DNA of 64,000 bases from Nocardia sp. BMG51109 (GTDB lineage: Bacteria > Actinomycetota > Actinomycetes > Mycobacteriales > Mycobacteriaceae): assembly GCF_000526215.1 (NCBI RefSeq), contig NZ_JAFQ01000004.1, forward strand, positions 6,944,001-7,008,000, given 5' to 3'. A model generated the notes under the pieces. The model saw only the letters and a program-made list of their open reading frames with translations, was not told where the DNA came from and did no database searches. The stretch's first letter is position 1. Each line of letters begins with the position of its first letter. Shown here piece after piece: positions 7,759 through 16,298 of the stretch. Both the position numbers and the translations under genes were made by a program.

Positions 7759-10700
7759 ATGGGAAGTAATGTGACCGACGGTTCGCGCGCCCAGCGTGAC
7801 GAGGCGCTGCTGGAAACACTCACCGGCGCACCGCAATTGTGGCTTTCCACCTGCCGTGACGCGGTAGCGGCCGGACCCGACGCTACCCGCGAACTCCTCA
7901 CCGACCATCGCGCGACACGAGTACTGGCGCGGCTGTCGCGTACCACGTGGAAACGTCCGCCACGTCGTCCCGACGGCGCCGTGGACGTCGACGCGCTACT
8001 CGAGGAGGAGGGCGAACAGCCGGACGCACCAAACCGCCCGGCCGGTGCCGACCTGTCCGCGGCATATGCCATGGCCGCGATGGCAGGCGCGCTGAGCGGG
8101 GCGATCGACGTCGGCGACGGGTGTGCGACGTTTCTGGCGCACGCCGATCGTGCCGGACTGCATTCGGTCGGCACCCAGTTGCTGCCCGCGGGAACCTCGG
8201 TGACCAGCCACAGCGACCCAGGACGCGCCGTCATCCTGCATCTGCTCGGACAGGGATCCCGGCCCCCGCGCGGATACGGCATCCTCCTCGCCCTCGAACT
8301 CGCCGACCGCCGCCCGGCACACCTGCGTGCCACCCACATCCCGGTCCTGTTCGCGACCTACGACAGCAACGGCCGCGGCGGCGAGGCCGGCACCCTGCAC
8401 CTGCAGCAGGTCCGCGGCGGTCCCAGCGGTCTGCATCCCGACCCCGCCCGGATGGGGTTCCTGCAGGCCGACGAGGACTTCATCGAGGGGCTGCGGCAAG
8501 CTTGGAGCACCAGCCGCCTCGCCGACTCCGACGCGTGCGTGCTGTGGTCGGTCACCGTCGACCGCGGCGCCCCCGCTAACCAGATCAGCGGCGGCTCGAT
8601 GGCCGCCGCGGTCGCGGTCGCGCTCGACGACCTGGCGCCGCGCCACCCACGACTGCGTCACCTGCGTCCCCGGCGACTCGACCAGACCTGTGCCGTCACT
8701 GCCGGGTTATCGGGCCTGGCTCTCACACCGGTGACCGGATACGCGGACAAAATCACAGCGGCACAACACCACTCACTGCGCGTCATCGTCGCGGCCGACG
8801 CCCGTGACGAGGCAGTGAGCCTGGCCCCACCCGGCTACACCGGCCGCATCAGCGCCGCCGCGACGGTGACCGACGCCATCCGCCGCAGCCGCACCCGCAC
8901 CAACCACAAACTCTGGGCGGCGGCACTCGTCGCCGTCCTCGTCGCGGCCAGCGTGACCGGCACGGCCACCCAATTCGCGCGAATGCGCACCGAACACGCG
9001 CGCGCGACCGCCGAGGGACACTCCCAGCTCTACGCCAGCGTGTCGCACTATCTGCGCGACCGCGATCCCGCCATCGCCCAGCAACTCGCACTCGCCGCCT
9101 ACCGCACCCACGACACCACAGACGCGCGATCGGCCCTCCTCGACACCACCGCAACCAGTACACCGCTCCGCATCACCCCCAGCACCGCGGCGGCGCAGGG
9201 CCTCACCTCCTACATCGACCGCTTCACCCAACTGGCGACCGCCCCCGACGGCGACCTGCTGGCAACCGGTGAGAAGAACGCAACGGTGCAGCTGACCCGC
9301 CTTACCGACAGCCGCGTGCACTCTTCGCCGCGCTTCCCCACCGGCGGCGGCCCCGTCCTCGGCCTGGCCATCAGCGGCGACCAGCAATGGCTGCTGGTCG
9401 CCGGCCAGGACAGCAGCGCGCTGTGGGATATCTCCGACCTCGACTCGCCTCGGCGCGCCGCCGACCTTGCTACCAGAGGACATACTCCCCGGAGCGTCGG
9501 ATTCAGCCCCGACAGCAGTCAACTCGCCATCGGCACCCAAGACGGTGCAGTCCTCGCCTGGCACCTCGGCACCGACGGTCGCCCAACGGCCCTGCCCCCG
9601 ATCATGATCGCGGGTTCGGGCGCGATACGTGTTGCGGTCGGCAACCGGATGCTCGCGACCTGCGAGACCCACAACCGGCCAGGGCAACCGCCCGTGACCG
9701 CCACCGTCCGGCTCTGGGATACAACGACATTGGCGGTGGACCAGCGACCGGTGTACGACCAGCAAGTGGAACGGGCAGGCGGGGCGGTGTGCGAGGCGAT
9801 TACCCTCAGCCCGGACGGCGCGACCCTGGCCGCCTCGGTGCAACCACCCGAAATACTCCGATGGCATATCGGCACCGACCTCTCGCATCCCGAGCCGCTC
9901 GAATCGGTTCCGGGCCACGGCATCCGGATTCTCGACCTGACGATCAGCGCGGACAATCGGTATCTGGCGTTCATCGACGACGATGAAAAGACCTGGCTCT
10001 GGGACCTCGACCGCGGCGAGGAGCTGACCGCGCTGGCGAATCCATACCCATTTCGTGCCCGATTCCTGCGCGGAGGGCGGTCGCTGGCAACGGTCGGCGC
10101 CGACCACTCGACCTATATCTTCGATGTGCCCGGCCCTACCGCCAGGACGGCGCAGCAGACGATCTTCCGGTTACCTCCCGACCAGGGCGACATACCCCCC
10201 GGCGGTCAGGCCGCCGAACTGCTTCCACGGCTGCGGACACTGAGCCCCGAGACACCGCCGGGCTGGCGTGACGGTGACCGGCGACTGCTCACCAGCATCG
10301 CAATCTCGCCCGACCGGACCCGCGCCGCGACCGTCGATCCAGCCGGAGTTCAGGTATGGAACATCGCAAATCCCTCCGCCCCAACGAAACTCGGCCCACC
10401 CATCGATGGCTATTTCGGCACCGCCCCGGAGGCCATCGCATTCGCTCCCGACGGGCGTCTGGTGCTCGGCAGCGGTCTCAGACTGGCCGTCGAGTTCTGG
10501 GATGTGTCGGGCGACCTACCAGCCCGGACACTCACCGTCCCCCACGCCGAAGGATTCCCTACCTCGATTGCTGTCGGTGGCGGCCTGCTGGCCGTCGGAA
10601 GCGTCGATACTCACGCGGTAACCATTCACGACCTCACCGGCCCGAACCCCGGACAGCGCCTCGTAGAACTCGATGACCTCGACAAACGCGGACACATCTT

Positions 10701-11157
10701 GACGCTGGCGATGAGCCCGCGACGCACCCTGGCCGTGGCCACCCTCAACCAGGTGAGCATCTACGATCTGGCAAACCCCGAGTCCGATCGGCAGCCCGTG
10801 GTCCTCACCGCCCCAGGCGCCGCGTCGGCCGCCTTCGATCAGGACGGCACCCGCCTCGCCGTGGCCGCCGACGACGGTGTTCACCTCTGGGACGTCACCG
10901 ACTCGCACCGCCCCAGCACATACGCCACGCTGACCAGTAACGCGCCACGCGCAACCGTGTTCGCGGTAGCCTTCGAGGAAGGTGGACGGCGACTCATCGA
11001 GACATCACTCGATGGGACACTGCGCCGATGGCGCGCCGACGCAGCCGCAGAAGCCGAGCGAATCTGCGTCACCGGCACAACACCGATCACTACCGACGAA
11101 TGGAACCAGTACCTGCCCGGAACGCAGTACACCGCCCCGTGCACCACGCGAAGATAG
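7759..11157 (+). CDS. Membrane-anchored WD40 protein with an N-terminal Lon/S16-like peptidase domain
   Basis: This protein is 1132 aa (numbered from ATG 7759; GTG 7771 is equally plausible because a GGGAAG ribosome binding site lies 4 bases before it). Residues about 100-360 look like a Lon-type (S16) proteolytic domain. V-T-V-D-R-G-A precedes G-G-S280 at the head of an Ala-rich helix, and about 50 residues later comes G-Y-A-D-K331-I-T-A-A followed by a V-I-V strand, which is the arrangement of the Lon Ser-Lys dyad. One transmembrane helix spans about 384-404. After a helical linker with the R-Q/Q-L-A-L-A-A-Y-R-T pattern seen in actinobacterial WD40 sensor proteins come about 14 WD40-type blades (from about 475 to the end). 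The peptidase call is inferred from motifs; the WD40 and membrane calls are firm. It is third in the sigma-factor operon. Confidence 0.7.
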   Translation: MGSNVTDGSRAQRDEALLETLTGAPQLWLSTCRDAVAAGPDATRELLTDHRATRVLARLSRTTWKRPPRRPDGAVDVDALLEEEGEQPDAPNRPAGADLSAAYAMAAMAGALSGAIDVGDGCATFLAHADRAGLHSVGTQLLPAGTSVTSHSDPGRAVILHLLGQGSRPPRGYGILLALELADRRPAHLRATHIPVLFATYDSNGRGGEAGTLHLQQVRGGPSGLHPDPARMGFLQADEDFIEGLRQAWSTSRLADSDACVLWSVTVDRGAPANQISGGSMAAAVAVALDDLAPRHPRLRHLRPRRLDQTCAVTAGLSGLALTPVTGYADKITAAQHHSLRVIVAADARDEAVSLAPPGYTGRISAAATVTDAIRRSRTRTNHKLWAAALVAVLVAASVTGTATQFARMRTEHARATAEGHSQLYASVSHYLRDRDPAIAQQLALAAYRTHDTTDARSALLDTTATSTPLRITPSTAAAQGLTSYIDRFTQLATAPDGDLLATGEKNATVQLTRLTDSRVHSSPRFPTGGGPVLGLAISGDQQWLLVAGQDSSALWDISDLDSPRRAADLATRGHTPRSVGFSPDSSQLAIGTQDGAVLAWHLGTDGRPTALPPIMIAGSGAIRVAVGNRMLATCETHNRPGQPPVTATVRLWDTTTLAVDQRPVYDQQVERAGGAVCEAITLSPDGATLAASVQPPEILRWHIGTDLSHPEPLESVPGHGIRILDLTISADNRYLAFIDDDEKTWLWDLDRGEELTALANPYPFRARFLRGGRSLATVGADHSTYIFDVPGPTARTAQQTIFRLPPDQGDIPPGGQAAELLPRLRTLSPETPPGWRDGDRRLLTSIAISPDRTRAATVDPAGVQVWNIANPSAPTKLGPPIDGYFGTAPEAIAFAPDGRLVLGSGLRLAVEFWDVSGDLPARTLTVPHAEGFPTSIAVGGGLLAVGSVDTHAVTIHDLTGPNPGQRLVELDDLDKRGHILTLAMSPRRTLAVATLNQVSIYDLANPESDRQPVVLTAPGAASAAFDQDGTRLAVAADDGVHLWDVTDSHRPSTYATLTSNAPRATVFAVAFEEGGRRLIETSLDGTLRRWRADAAAEAERICVTGTTPITTDEWNQYLPGTQYTAPCTTRR

Positions 11158-11206
11158 CTGATGCCAGGCTGGTAGCTGTCGCACCGAACGTCCTTGGGTG
11201 TGTGAG

Positions 11207-11494
11207 TCAACCCTCGCTGCTGGATGACGTGTCCGAAGAGGGCTTCTTGAACAGCAGAACGCCGAACCCCAGCACGGTGATCCCGAAGAAACACAGCAGC
11301 AGGCCGCTGAACTGTGCCTCGGCGTCGGTGTCCGGGCTGCGCCCGGAGCCCGAAGAACCGGCGACGACGTCGGTCGGGTCGACAATCGCCTGGATTCCGC
11401 CGGTCAACAAGACGAGCGCAACAAGGATCAAGGCGATGCTGCCGGCGACGCGCCCGGCGGTACGGCGGGGTGGGGCGGCGTCCTGGACATGCAT
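11207..11494 (-). CDS. Small two-helix membrane protein
   Basis: This 95-aa protein starts at ATG 11494 and has two clear transmembrane helices, at about residues 17-36 and 63-82. They are separated by a Gly/Ser/Asp-rich loop, and the protein ends in a Lys-Lys plus poly-Ser tail. It lies 36 bp downstream of the 93-aa gene on the same strand, at the end of the nitroreductase operon. The sequence gives no enzymatic motif. Its length and hydrophobic pattern argue against a chance frame, but the function is unknown. Confidence 0.5.
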   Translation of the reverse strand: MHVQDAAPPRRTAGRVAGSIALILVALVLLTGGIQAIVDPTDVVAGSSGSGRSPDTDAEAQFSGLLLCFFGITVLGFGVLLFKKPSSDTSSSSEG

Positions 11495-11530
11495 GTCGAC
11501 CGCAGCCGCGGGCCGCCTCCTGGCGACTGG

Positions 11531-11812
11531 TTATCGGCCGCGGTTCGGCGCCGCGGCCGACGATCCAGGCTGGGAATTCCTCACTCGCGACAAAGAGTTC
11601 AGACCGGATACGGCCAGCAGCACCGTGGTCGTGAGCGCGGCGAGAATACAGACCGCACGAGCTCCCGGGACGAACCGCGGCGTCAAATCCGGCACGAATG
11701 GTCCCATCGCCTCCCCGACGAGACGGTCCAGCGCGGGACCGTCCGGTATCGGCTCGGCAAGCACGTGCTCGATGACCGACAGTGCCGTACCGGGCCCTCC
11801 CCTCGTGGCCAT
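11531..11812 (-). CDS. Small membrane protein translationally coupled to nitroreductase
   Basis: This is a 93-aa protein. Its ATG (11812-11810) overlaps the TGA stop of the nitroreductase gene by one base (TGATG), a typical coupling arrangement that supports a real gene. The N-terminal half is soluble, with A-L-D-R-L-V-G-E-A, and a single hydrophobic helix lies at about residues 52-70. The tail is Ser/Pro-rich. There is no recognised family. It may assist or anchor the reductase, but that is position-based inference. Confidence 0.5.
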   Translation of the reverse strand: MATRGGPGTALSVIEHVLAEPIPDGPALDRLVGEAMGPFVPDLTPRFVPGARAVCILAALTTTVLLAVSGLNSLSRVRNSQPGSSAAAPNRGR

Positions 11813-12510
11813 CAGGCCGACTTCCAGGTCACGATCTCGTCCAGATCCGCCCGGCCGGTGCGGAATCCGTTCGCCGGATGCGTCGTATCGGGGTAGCCGA
11901 ACGAGATCGCGGCGACCAGCCTGCGGGACTCGGGCAGTGCGAAGTACTCCCGGATGAACGGCGCGTACCCGGCCACCGACGCCTGCGGGATCGAGGCAAG
12001 CCCCAGCGTGTGCGCGGCCAGCAGCACGGTGTTGATGTAGAGCCCGGTGTCGATGGCTCCATAGGTGCCGAGTTCGCCGTCGGTCGAGACGATCGCGACG
12101 TGCGGTGCGCCGAAGAACTCGAAATTGCGGGCGAGCTGACGCAACGCCGCTTCCGTGTCCCCCTTGCCGATCCCCAGGCTGCCGTACAGCTGCAGGCCCG
12201 AATCCTTGCGGCGTTGCCGGTAGGGCCCGGTGAAACCCGCCGGATGGGCGAGATCGGGAGCGACGGGCGCGCCGGAGCGGACGTGCTCGACCAGTGCCGC
12301 TCGGAACCGGTCGGTGGCGTCACCCTCGGTGACGATCACCTGCCAGGGCTGGGTGTTCGACCACGACGGAGTGCGCTGCGCCAGCGCCAGCACCCGCTCT
12401 ATCACCTCGTGGGGCACCTGATCGGGCAGGAACTGACGGCACGCCCACCGCTCGCCCAAGATCGCGCTCAGGGTCTCGTACTGGTCGGTGCGCACATCGG
12501 TCGAAGTCAT
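11812..12510 (-). CDS. Nitroreductase family FMN-dependent oxidoreductase
   Basis: This is a 232-aa protein with start ATG 12510 and a GAGGGG ribosome binding site 8-10 bases before it. It has the classical nitroreductase fold signatures: an N-terminal R-W-A-C-R-Q-F-L for FMN phosphate binding, P-S-W-S-N-T-Q-P-W-Q at about residue 50, and L-G-L-A-S-I-P-Q-A and I-S-F-G-Y-P-D near the end. These enzymes use NAD(P)H and FMN to reduce nitroaromatics and quinones in the cytosol. The gene is divergent from an HxlR-type regulator with a shared 108-bp promoter region, a standard arrangement for quinone or electrophile-responsive control. Two small membrane proteins follow in the same operon. Confidence 0.85.
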   Translation of the reverse strand: MTSTDVRTDQYETLSAILGERWACRQFLPDQVPHEVIERVLALAQRTPSWSNTQPWQVIVTEGDATDRFRAALVEHVRSGAPVAPDLAHPAGFTGPYRQRRKDSGLQLYGSLGIGKGDTEAALRQLARNFEFFGAPHVAIVSTDGELGTYGAIDTGLYINTVLLAAHTLGLASIPQASVAGYAPFIREYFALPESRRLVAAISFGYPDTTHPANGFRTGRADLDEIVTWKSA

Positions 12511-12551
12511 GGAAAGGCCCCTCGCATCAGGTTTATCGCTGACGGCAGTCT

Positions 12552-12595
12552 CATTTTGTAACTGGACTCTAACACCGGTAGTCACATTTTGGAAC
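12552..12595. promoter_or_regulatory. Direct repeat in the HxlR/nitroreductase divergent promoter
   Basis: Two near-identical 11-mers, CATTTTGTAAC (12552-12562) and CATTTTGGAAC (12585-12595), are spaced 33 bp apart, about three helical turns, in the 108-bp spacer between the two divergent starts. HxlR regulators commonly bind near their own promoter, so this is the best operator candidate here. The assignment is inference. Confidence 0.45.
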
Positions 12596-12618
12596 CGCAA
12601 GAGTGCGGCATCCGTACC

Positions 12619-13134
12619 ATGGATGACGTGCGCTACGAAGACCTCGCCGATTACCCCTGCTCGATCACCCGGCCGCTCGTGGTCCTCGGGGACCGGTGGA
12701 CCCTCCTGGTGCTCAAGACGGCCTTCACCGGGGTCCGCCGCTTCAACGCGTTCCACGCCGCGATCGGCATCCCGCGGGGCAGGTTGCAGGATCGGCTGGA
12801 TCGGCTCGTCGAGCACGATCTGCTGACCCGGTGCAAAACCGCGGACGGCCTCTACGACGAGTACCGCATCACCCCGAAGGGCCACGATCTCTACCCGATC
12901 CTGATGGCCTTCCGCGACTGGGGTGATCGCTACATGGCGCCCGACGGACCGCCCGTGCACTTCCGGCATCGGGATTGCGGCGGCGAGGCGCACGTGACGC
13001 TGGCCTGCGATGTCTGCGGCGAACCGGTCACCGCGCGCGATATCGCGCCGGCGCCCGGCCCGGGCATGACCGCGATACCGACCTTCGCGGGCGGGCGGCG
13101 CCAGGACACCGCGCCACCCGCGAGGAGCGCCTGA
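12619..13134 (+). CDS. HxlR family winged-helix transcriptional regulator
   Basis: This is a 171-aa protein. ATG 12619 (M-D-D-V-R-Y-E-D-L) is preferred over an upstream in-frame start at 12589, which would lie inside the repeat region. Residues 10-105 match the HxlR domain: C-S-I-T-R-P-L-V-V-L-G-D-R-W-T-L-L-V-L at the start, then the R-F-N-A-F recognition region and E-Y-R-I-T-P-K-G-H-D-L-Y-P-I-L. The C-terminal extension has four cysteines/histidines (H-R-D-C-G-G, C-D-V-C-G-E), as in HxlR subfamilies with a zinc-ribbon-like tail. It is divergent from the nitroreductase and probably controls it and itself, in response to quinones or electrophiles. Confidence 0.85.
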   Translation: MDDVRYEDLADYPCSITRPLVVLGDRWTLLVLKTAFTGVRRFNAFHAAIGIPRGRLQDRLDRLVEHDLLTRCKTADGLYDEYRITPKGHDLYPILMAFRDWGDRYMAPDGPPVHFRHRDCGGEAHVTLACDVCGEPVTARDIAPAPGPGMTAIPTFAGGRRQDTAPPARSA

Positions 13135-13143
13135 AATTCACGC

Positions 13144-14604
13144 TCAGCCCGTGCCGCCGCGGGCGTACTCGCCCGGCTCGAACGTCCGGGTGGCGCGGCC
13201 GTAGGACAGGTGCGAGCCGGGCCAGATCGGCGCGGCGCTGCCGTCGCTGGTCGTGTACCAGCCGGGGCAGCTGCCCGAGTACACCGTCTTCGACAACCGC
13301 TCCCGCCGCCAGCTGTTGTGCCGCCGCTGCACCTCGGGCAGCACATCCAGCCAGCCGCCCGCGGTCCCGAGGTGCTGCAGCGCCTTGCGGACGTACCGGG
13401 CCTGGCGCTCCAGGATGTAGACGAACGAATTCGTCGTCGTACCACCGGTTCCCGGCCCGGAGATCATGAACAGATTCGGGAAGCCGGACACCGCGACACC
13501 GAGGTACGCCTGCGGCCCGGATTTCCACTCGGCGTGCAGCTTCCGGCCGTCCCGCCCGGTGATATCGATCGGGGCCAGATACTCCTCGGTGCGGAATCCG
13601 GTGCACCAGATGATCACGTCGGCCGGCACCGCGCGCCCGTCGTCGAGTGTCACGCCCTCCGGGGTGACCCGGCCGAGGCCCTGCCGGTACACCGACACGT
13701 GCGACCGGTCCAGCGCCGGGTACCACTCGTCGGAGATCAGCAAGCGGTTACAGAAGGCCGGATAGTCCGGAGTCACGGTCTTGCGTAGTTCCGGATCGCG
13801 GATCTGGCGCCGGATCTTCAGCTTCACCCAGGCCTGCACCACGGCCCGGACGGGATCCAGGCTGCGGAAGATCAGCGGCGCGCGGTGCTCGTTCCAGAGA
13901 AAGGTCAAACGGTGTTGCGCCTGGGGAAATCCCGGCACCCGCGCCAGCGTGCGTCCGATCCACGTGGTCTTCCGATCGTGCCGGTCCACCACCCAGTTCG
14001 GCGACCGCTGCACCACCGTGAGTTCGGCGACCCGGTCCACGATCGCGGGCACCAGCTGGATCGCGCTGGCACCGTTGCCGACCACGACCACCTTCTTGCC
14101 CGCCAGATCCACCGACTCGTCCCATTGCGCGGAATGCAGTGCTACACCGCGGAATTCGCCGACGCCCTCGACCTCGGGCATTTTCGGCCGGGACAGCACA
14201 CCGGTCGCGGCGATCACCGCGTCGTGGCGCCGAGTGGTGCCGTCGCCGAACTCGAGCAGCCAGCCGTCGTCGGCGAAGGTGGCCGCGGTGACCTCGGCGC
14301 CGAACCGGATCCGGCCGGTGACGCCGAATCGGTCCGCGGTGTGGCGCAGATAGTCGAGGATTTCGGGCTGGCCGGCGAAGCGCCGCGACCAGCTGGTGCC
14401 GAGCGCGTAGGAGTAGGCGTAGATGGAGGACGGCAGATCGCACGCCACGCCGGGGTACCGGTTGGCGTGCCAGACACCGCCGAGCGAGTCGGCGCGCTCG
14501 TAGACGACGTAGTCGATTCCGTTGCGCTGCAATTCGATCGCGGCGGCCAGGCCGCCGAAGCCGGCGCCGATGACCGCGACGCTCGGTGCCGTCGCGGTAC
14601 TCAC
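13144..14604 (-). CDS. Flavin-containing monooxygenase (Baeyer-Villiger type)
   Basis: This is a 486-aa protein. GTG 14604 is chosen because it overlaps the upstream thioesterase stop (GTGA) and the FAD-binding motif follows at once. G-A-G-F-G-G (13-18) binds FAD. The Baeyer-Villiger-like fingerprint F-R-G-V-A-L-H-S-A-Q-W-D is at 151-162, with Asp where the consensus has Pro, and G-N-G-A-S-A (176-181) binds NADPH. A C-terminal G-T-G-G-T-T and aromatic tail match class B flavoprotein monooxygenases. It would insert oxygen into a ketone or oxidise a heteroatom using NADPH and O2. It is the last gene of the minus-strand lipid/polyketide cluster and is a probable tailoring enzyme. Confidence 0.85.
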   Translation of the reverse strand: MSTATAPSVAVIGAGFGGLAAAIELQRNGIDYVVYERADSLGGVWHANRYPGVACDLPSSIYAYSYALGTSWSRRFAGQPEILDYLRHTADRFGVTGRIRFGAEVTAATFADDGWLLEFGDGTTRRHDAVIAATGVLSRPKMPEVEGVGEFRGVALHSAQWDESVDLAGKKVVVVGNGASAIQLVPAIVDRVAELTVVQRSPNWVVDRHDRKTTWIGRTLARVPGFPQAQHRLTFLWNEHRAPLIFRSLDPVRAVVQAWVKLKIRRQIRDPELRKTVTPDYPAFCNRLLISDEWYPALDRSHVSVYRQGLGRVTPEGVTLDDGRAVPADVIIWCTGFRTEEYLAPIDITGRDGRKLHAEWKSGPQAYLGVAVSGFPNLFMISGPGTGGTTTNSFVYILERQARYVRKALQHLGTAGGWLDVLPEVQRRHNSWRRERLSKTVYSGSCPGWYTTSDGSAAPIWPGSHLSYGRATRTFEPGEYARGGTG

Positions 14605-15050
14605 GAGGCCACCCCGACGTTCTGCAGCCGCACCTGGCCGCGGGCGACGAGCCGATGCTGCTCGTCGGTCACCGACACCTGCCAGATCTGCTGACCGCGG
14701 CCGCGGTGCACGGGAGTTGCTTCCGCGGACAGCGTGCCCGAGGTGGCGGGGCGGATGAAGTCGGTGCTGTTGTGCACCCCGAGCCCCACGCCGCCCGGTC
14801 CGCCGTCGCGGTTGAGCCAGGTCCACGCGGCGGTGCTGGCCAGTGATTCGATGACCGCGCAGTGCACGCCGCCGTGCAGGACTCCGGTGGCCTGGTGCTG
14901 GAGCGGCTCCACGGTCCACTCGCCCCGCACACGGTCGGGCGACACCTCGGTCAGCCGGAGCCCGAAGACACCGTCGAACCCCCGGGCGTTGAGTGCGGTC
15001 AAATCCTCGGGCGTGGCCCGCACAGCGGACACATCGATCGATCCGGACAT
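14601..15050 (-). CDS. PaaI-family hotdog thioesterase
   Basis: This is a 149-aa protein with one hotdog fold. The characteristic G-V-L-H-G-G-V-H-C-A-V-I-E helix motif lies at about residues 56-68, and a later N-S-T-D-F-I-R-P strand forms the acyl-CoA pocket. These enzymes hydrolyse aryl- or acyl-CoA thioesters in the cytosol. It is separated by one base from the acyl-CoA dehydrogenase stop and overlaps the monooxygenase start, so the three are co-translated. It could release a CoA-bound intermediate of the cluster or supply proofreading hydrolysis. The substrate cannot be read from sequence. Confidence 0.85.
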   Translation of the reverse strand: MSGSIDVSAVRATPEDLTALNARGFDGVFGLRLTEVSPDRVRGEWTVEPLQHQATGVLHGGVHCAVIESLASTAAWTWLNRDGGPGGVGLGVHNSTDFIRPATSGTLSAEATPVHRGRGQQIWQVSVTDEQHRLVARGQVRLQNVGVAS

Positions 15051-15051
15051 G

Positions 15052-16197
15052 TCAGTATCCCATCCACTTGGTCACGATGTCGGCCAGAATCTCGTCGGTG
15101 CCGCCCGCGATCGAGAACACCCGGGCATCGCGGAAATGCCTGTTCACCTCGGTATCTCGCATATATCCGCCGCCACCGTGCAGTTGCAGCGCCGCGTCGG
15201 CGACGAACCGTGCCGCGTCGCTGGCCTGTTTCTTGGCCATGCACACCTGCGGCACCAGCGCCTCCCCGGCATCGGCCCGGATCATCACGCCGTGCGCGAA
15301 CTCCCGGCTGACCTCGACGGCCCGGGCCATGTCGGCGAGCGTGTGCCGCACCAGCTGGCGCGTGATCAGCGGCCGGCCGAAGGTGGACCGCTCGCGGGTC
15401 CACGCCACGGCCAGCTCGAGACTGCGTTGCGCGGTGGTGTACGCCATGACCGTCTGCGCGAGCCGTTCGCTCTCGAACAGCGCCATGATCGCGCGGAAAC
15501 CCTCGTTCTCCGTCCCGACCAGGTTCTCGACGGGCACCCGGACATCGTCGAACGACAGTTCCGCGGTGTCCGAGCAATCCCAGCCCAGTTTGTCCAGGTG
15601 CCGGGTGACCTCGAAACCCGGTGCGCCCTTCTCGATGATCAGTAGCGAGATTCCCTTGTGGCCGGGCTCGCCGGTGCGCACCGCGGCGACGACGAAATCG
15701 GCGCGCACGCCCGAGGTGATGAAGGTCTTGGCGCCGTTGACCACGTAGGTGTCGCCGTCGCGGCGGGCGGTGGTGCGCAGGTTCGCGACGTCCGAGCCGC
15801 CGTCCGGCTCGGTCACGCCGAGGGACGCGACCTTCTCGCCGGTCAGCGTCGGCCGCACGAATTTCGCGATCTGGTCCGGCGTTCCGTGGGCGGCCACCGG
15901 GTGCAGGGCGACGTGATGGGTGAACAGGCCCATCAGCAGGCCGCTGGAACGGCCGTGCAGCACGAGTTGCTCCGCCATCACGAACCAGTCGAGCGAGCTT
16001 CCGCCGCTGCCTCCGACCGATTCGTCGAAGCCGAGCCCGAGCAGCCCGAGCTCGGCGGCCTTCTGGTGCAGTTCGAGCGGGATCGAGCCGGCCCGCTCCC
16101 AGTCATCGATATGGGGTGCGATCTCTTTTTCGGCGAAGCCGCGGACCATGTCGCGGAGAGCTTTTCTCTCCTCGGTGACGAAAGGATCTGATGCCAT
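15052..16197 (-). CDS. Acyl-CoA dehydrogenase
   Basis: This is a 381-aa FAD enzyme of normal family length. It has an N-terminal helical domain, L-G-V-T-E-P-D-G-G-S-D (FAD/substrate loop, about 126-136), G-A-K-T-F-I-T-S-G, and a C-terminal domain ending A-G-G-T-D-E-I. The position of the medium-chain-type catalytic Glu is Gly here, while a Glu is present at 242/244 in F-E-S-E-R-L. This is the isovaleryl-CoA-dehydrogenase arrangement, so it is probably active on branched or alpha-methyl acyl chains. That would fit a product with a methylmalonyl-derived branch. The ribosome binding site is GGGGAG before ATG 16197. It is third from the end of the cluster operon. Confidence 0.85.
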   Translation of the reverse strand: MASDPFVTEERKALRDMVRGFAEKEIAPHIDDWERAGSIPLELHQKAAELGLLGLGFDESVGGSGGSSLDWFVMAEQLVLHGRSSGLLMGLFTHHVALHPVAAHGTPDQIAKFVRPTLTGEKVASLGVTEPDGGSDVANLRTTARRDGDTYVVNGAKTFITSGVRADFVVAAVRTGEPGHKGISLLIIEKGAPGFEVTRHLDKLGWDCSDTAELSFDDVRVPVENLVGTENEGFRAIMALFESERLAQTVMAYTTAQRSLELAVAWTRERSTFGRPLITRQLVRHTLADMARAVEVSREFAHGVMIRADAGEALVPQVCMAKKQASDAARFVADAALQLHGGGGYMRDTEVNRHFRDARVFSIAGGTDEILADIVTKWMGY

Positions 16198-16277
16198 CTG
16201 CTCCCCAGCTCCCGGTGAATTTCGAGCGTTTCATCGAACTCTAGAATTACTTTACGAACCGGGGAACCGGACGCATA

Positions 16278-16293
16278 CCCCCTGATCGGGGGG
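16278..16293 (-). terminator. GC-rich stem-loop just after the permease stop
   Basis: CCCCC-TGATC-GGGGG forms a perfect 5-bp stem with a 5-nt loop 6 bases beyond the permease stop codon. No T-tract follows on the minus strand, so it may be an attenuating or mRNA-stabilising hairpin rather than a full terminator. Confidence 0.35.
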
Positions 16294-16298
16294 CTAAT

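Noticed and set aside
12230..12993. N-terminal extension of the nitroreductase frame up to 12993
   Set aside because: The extension overlaps the HxlR gene and its promoter; the ribosome binding site and family alignment place the start at 12510.
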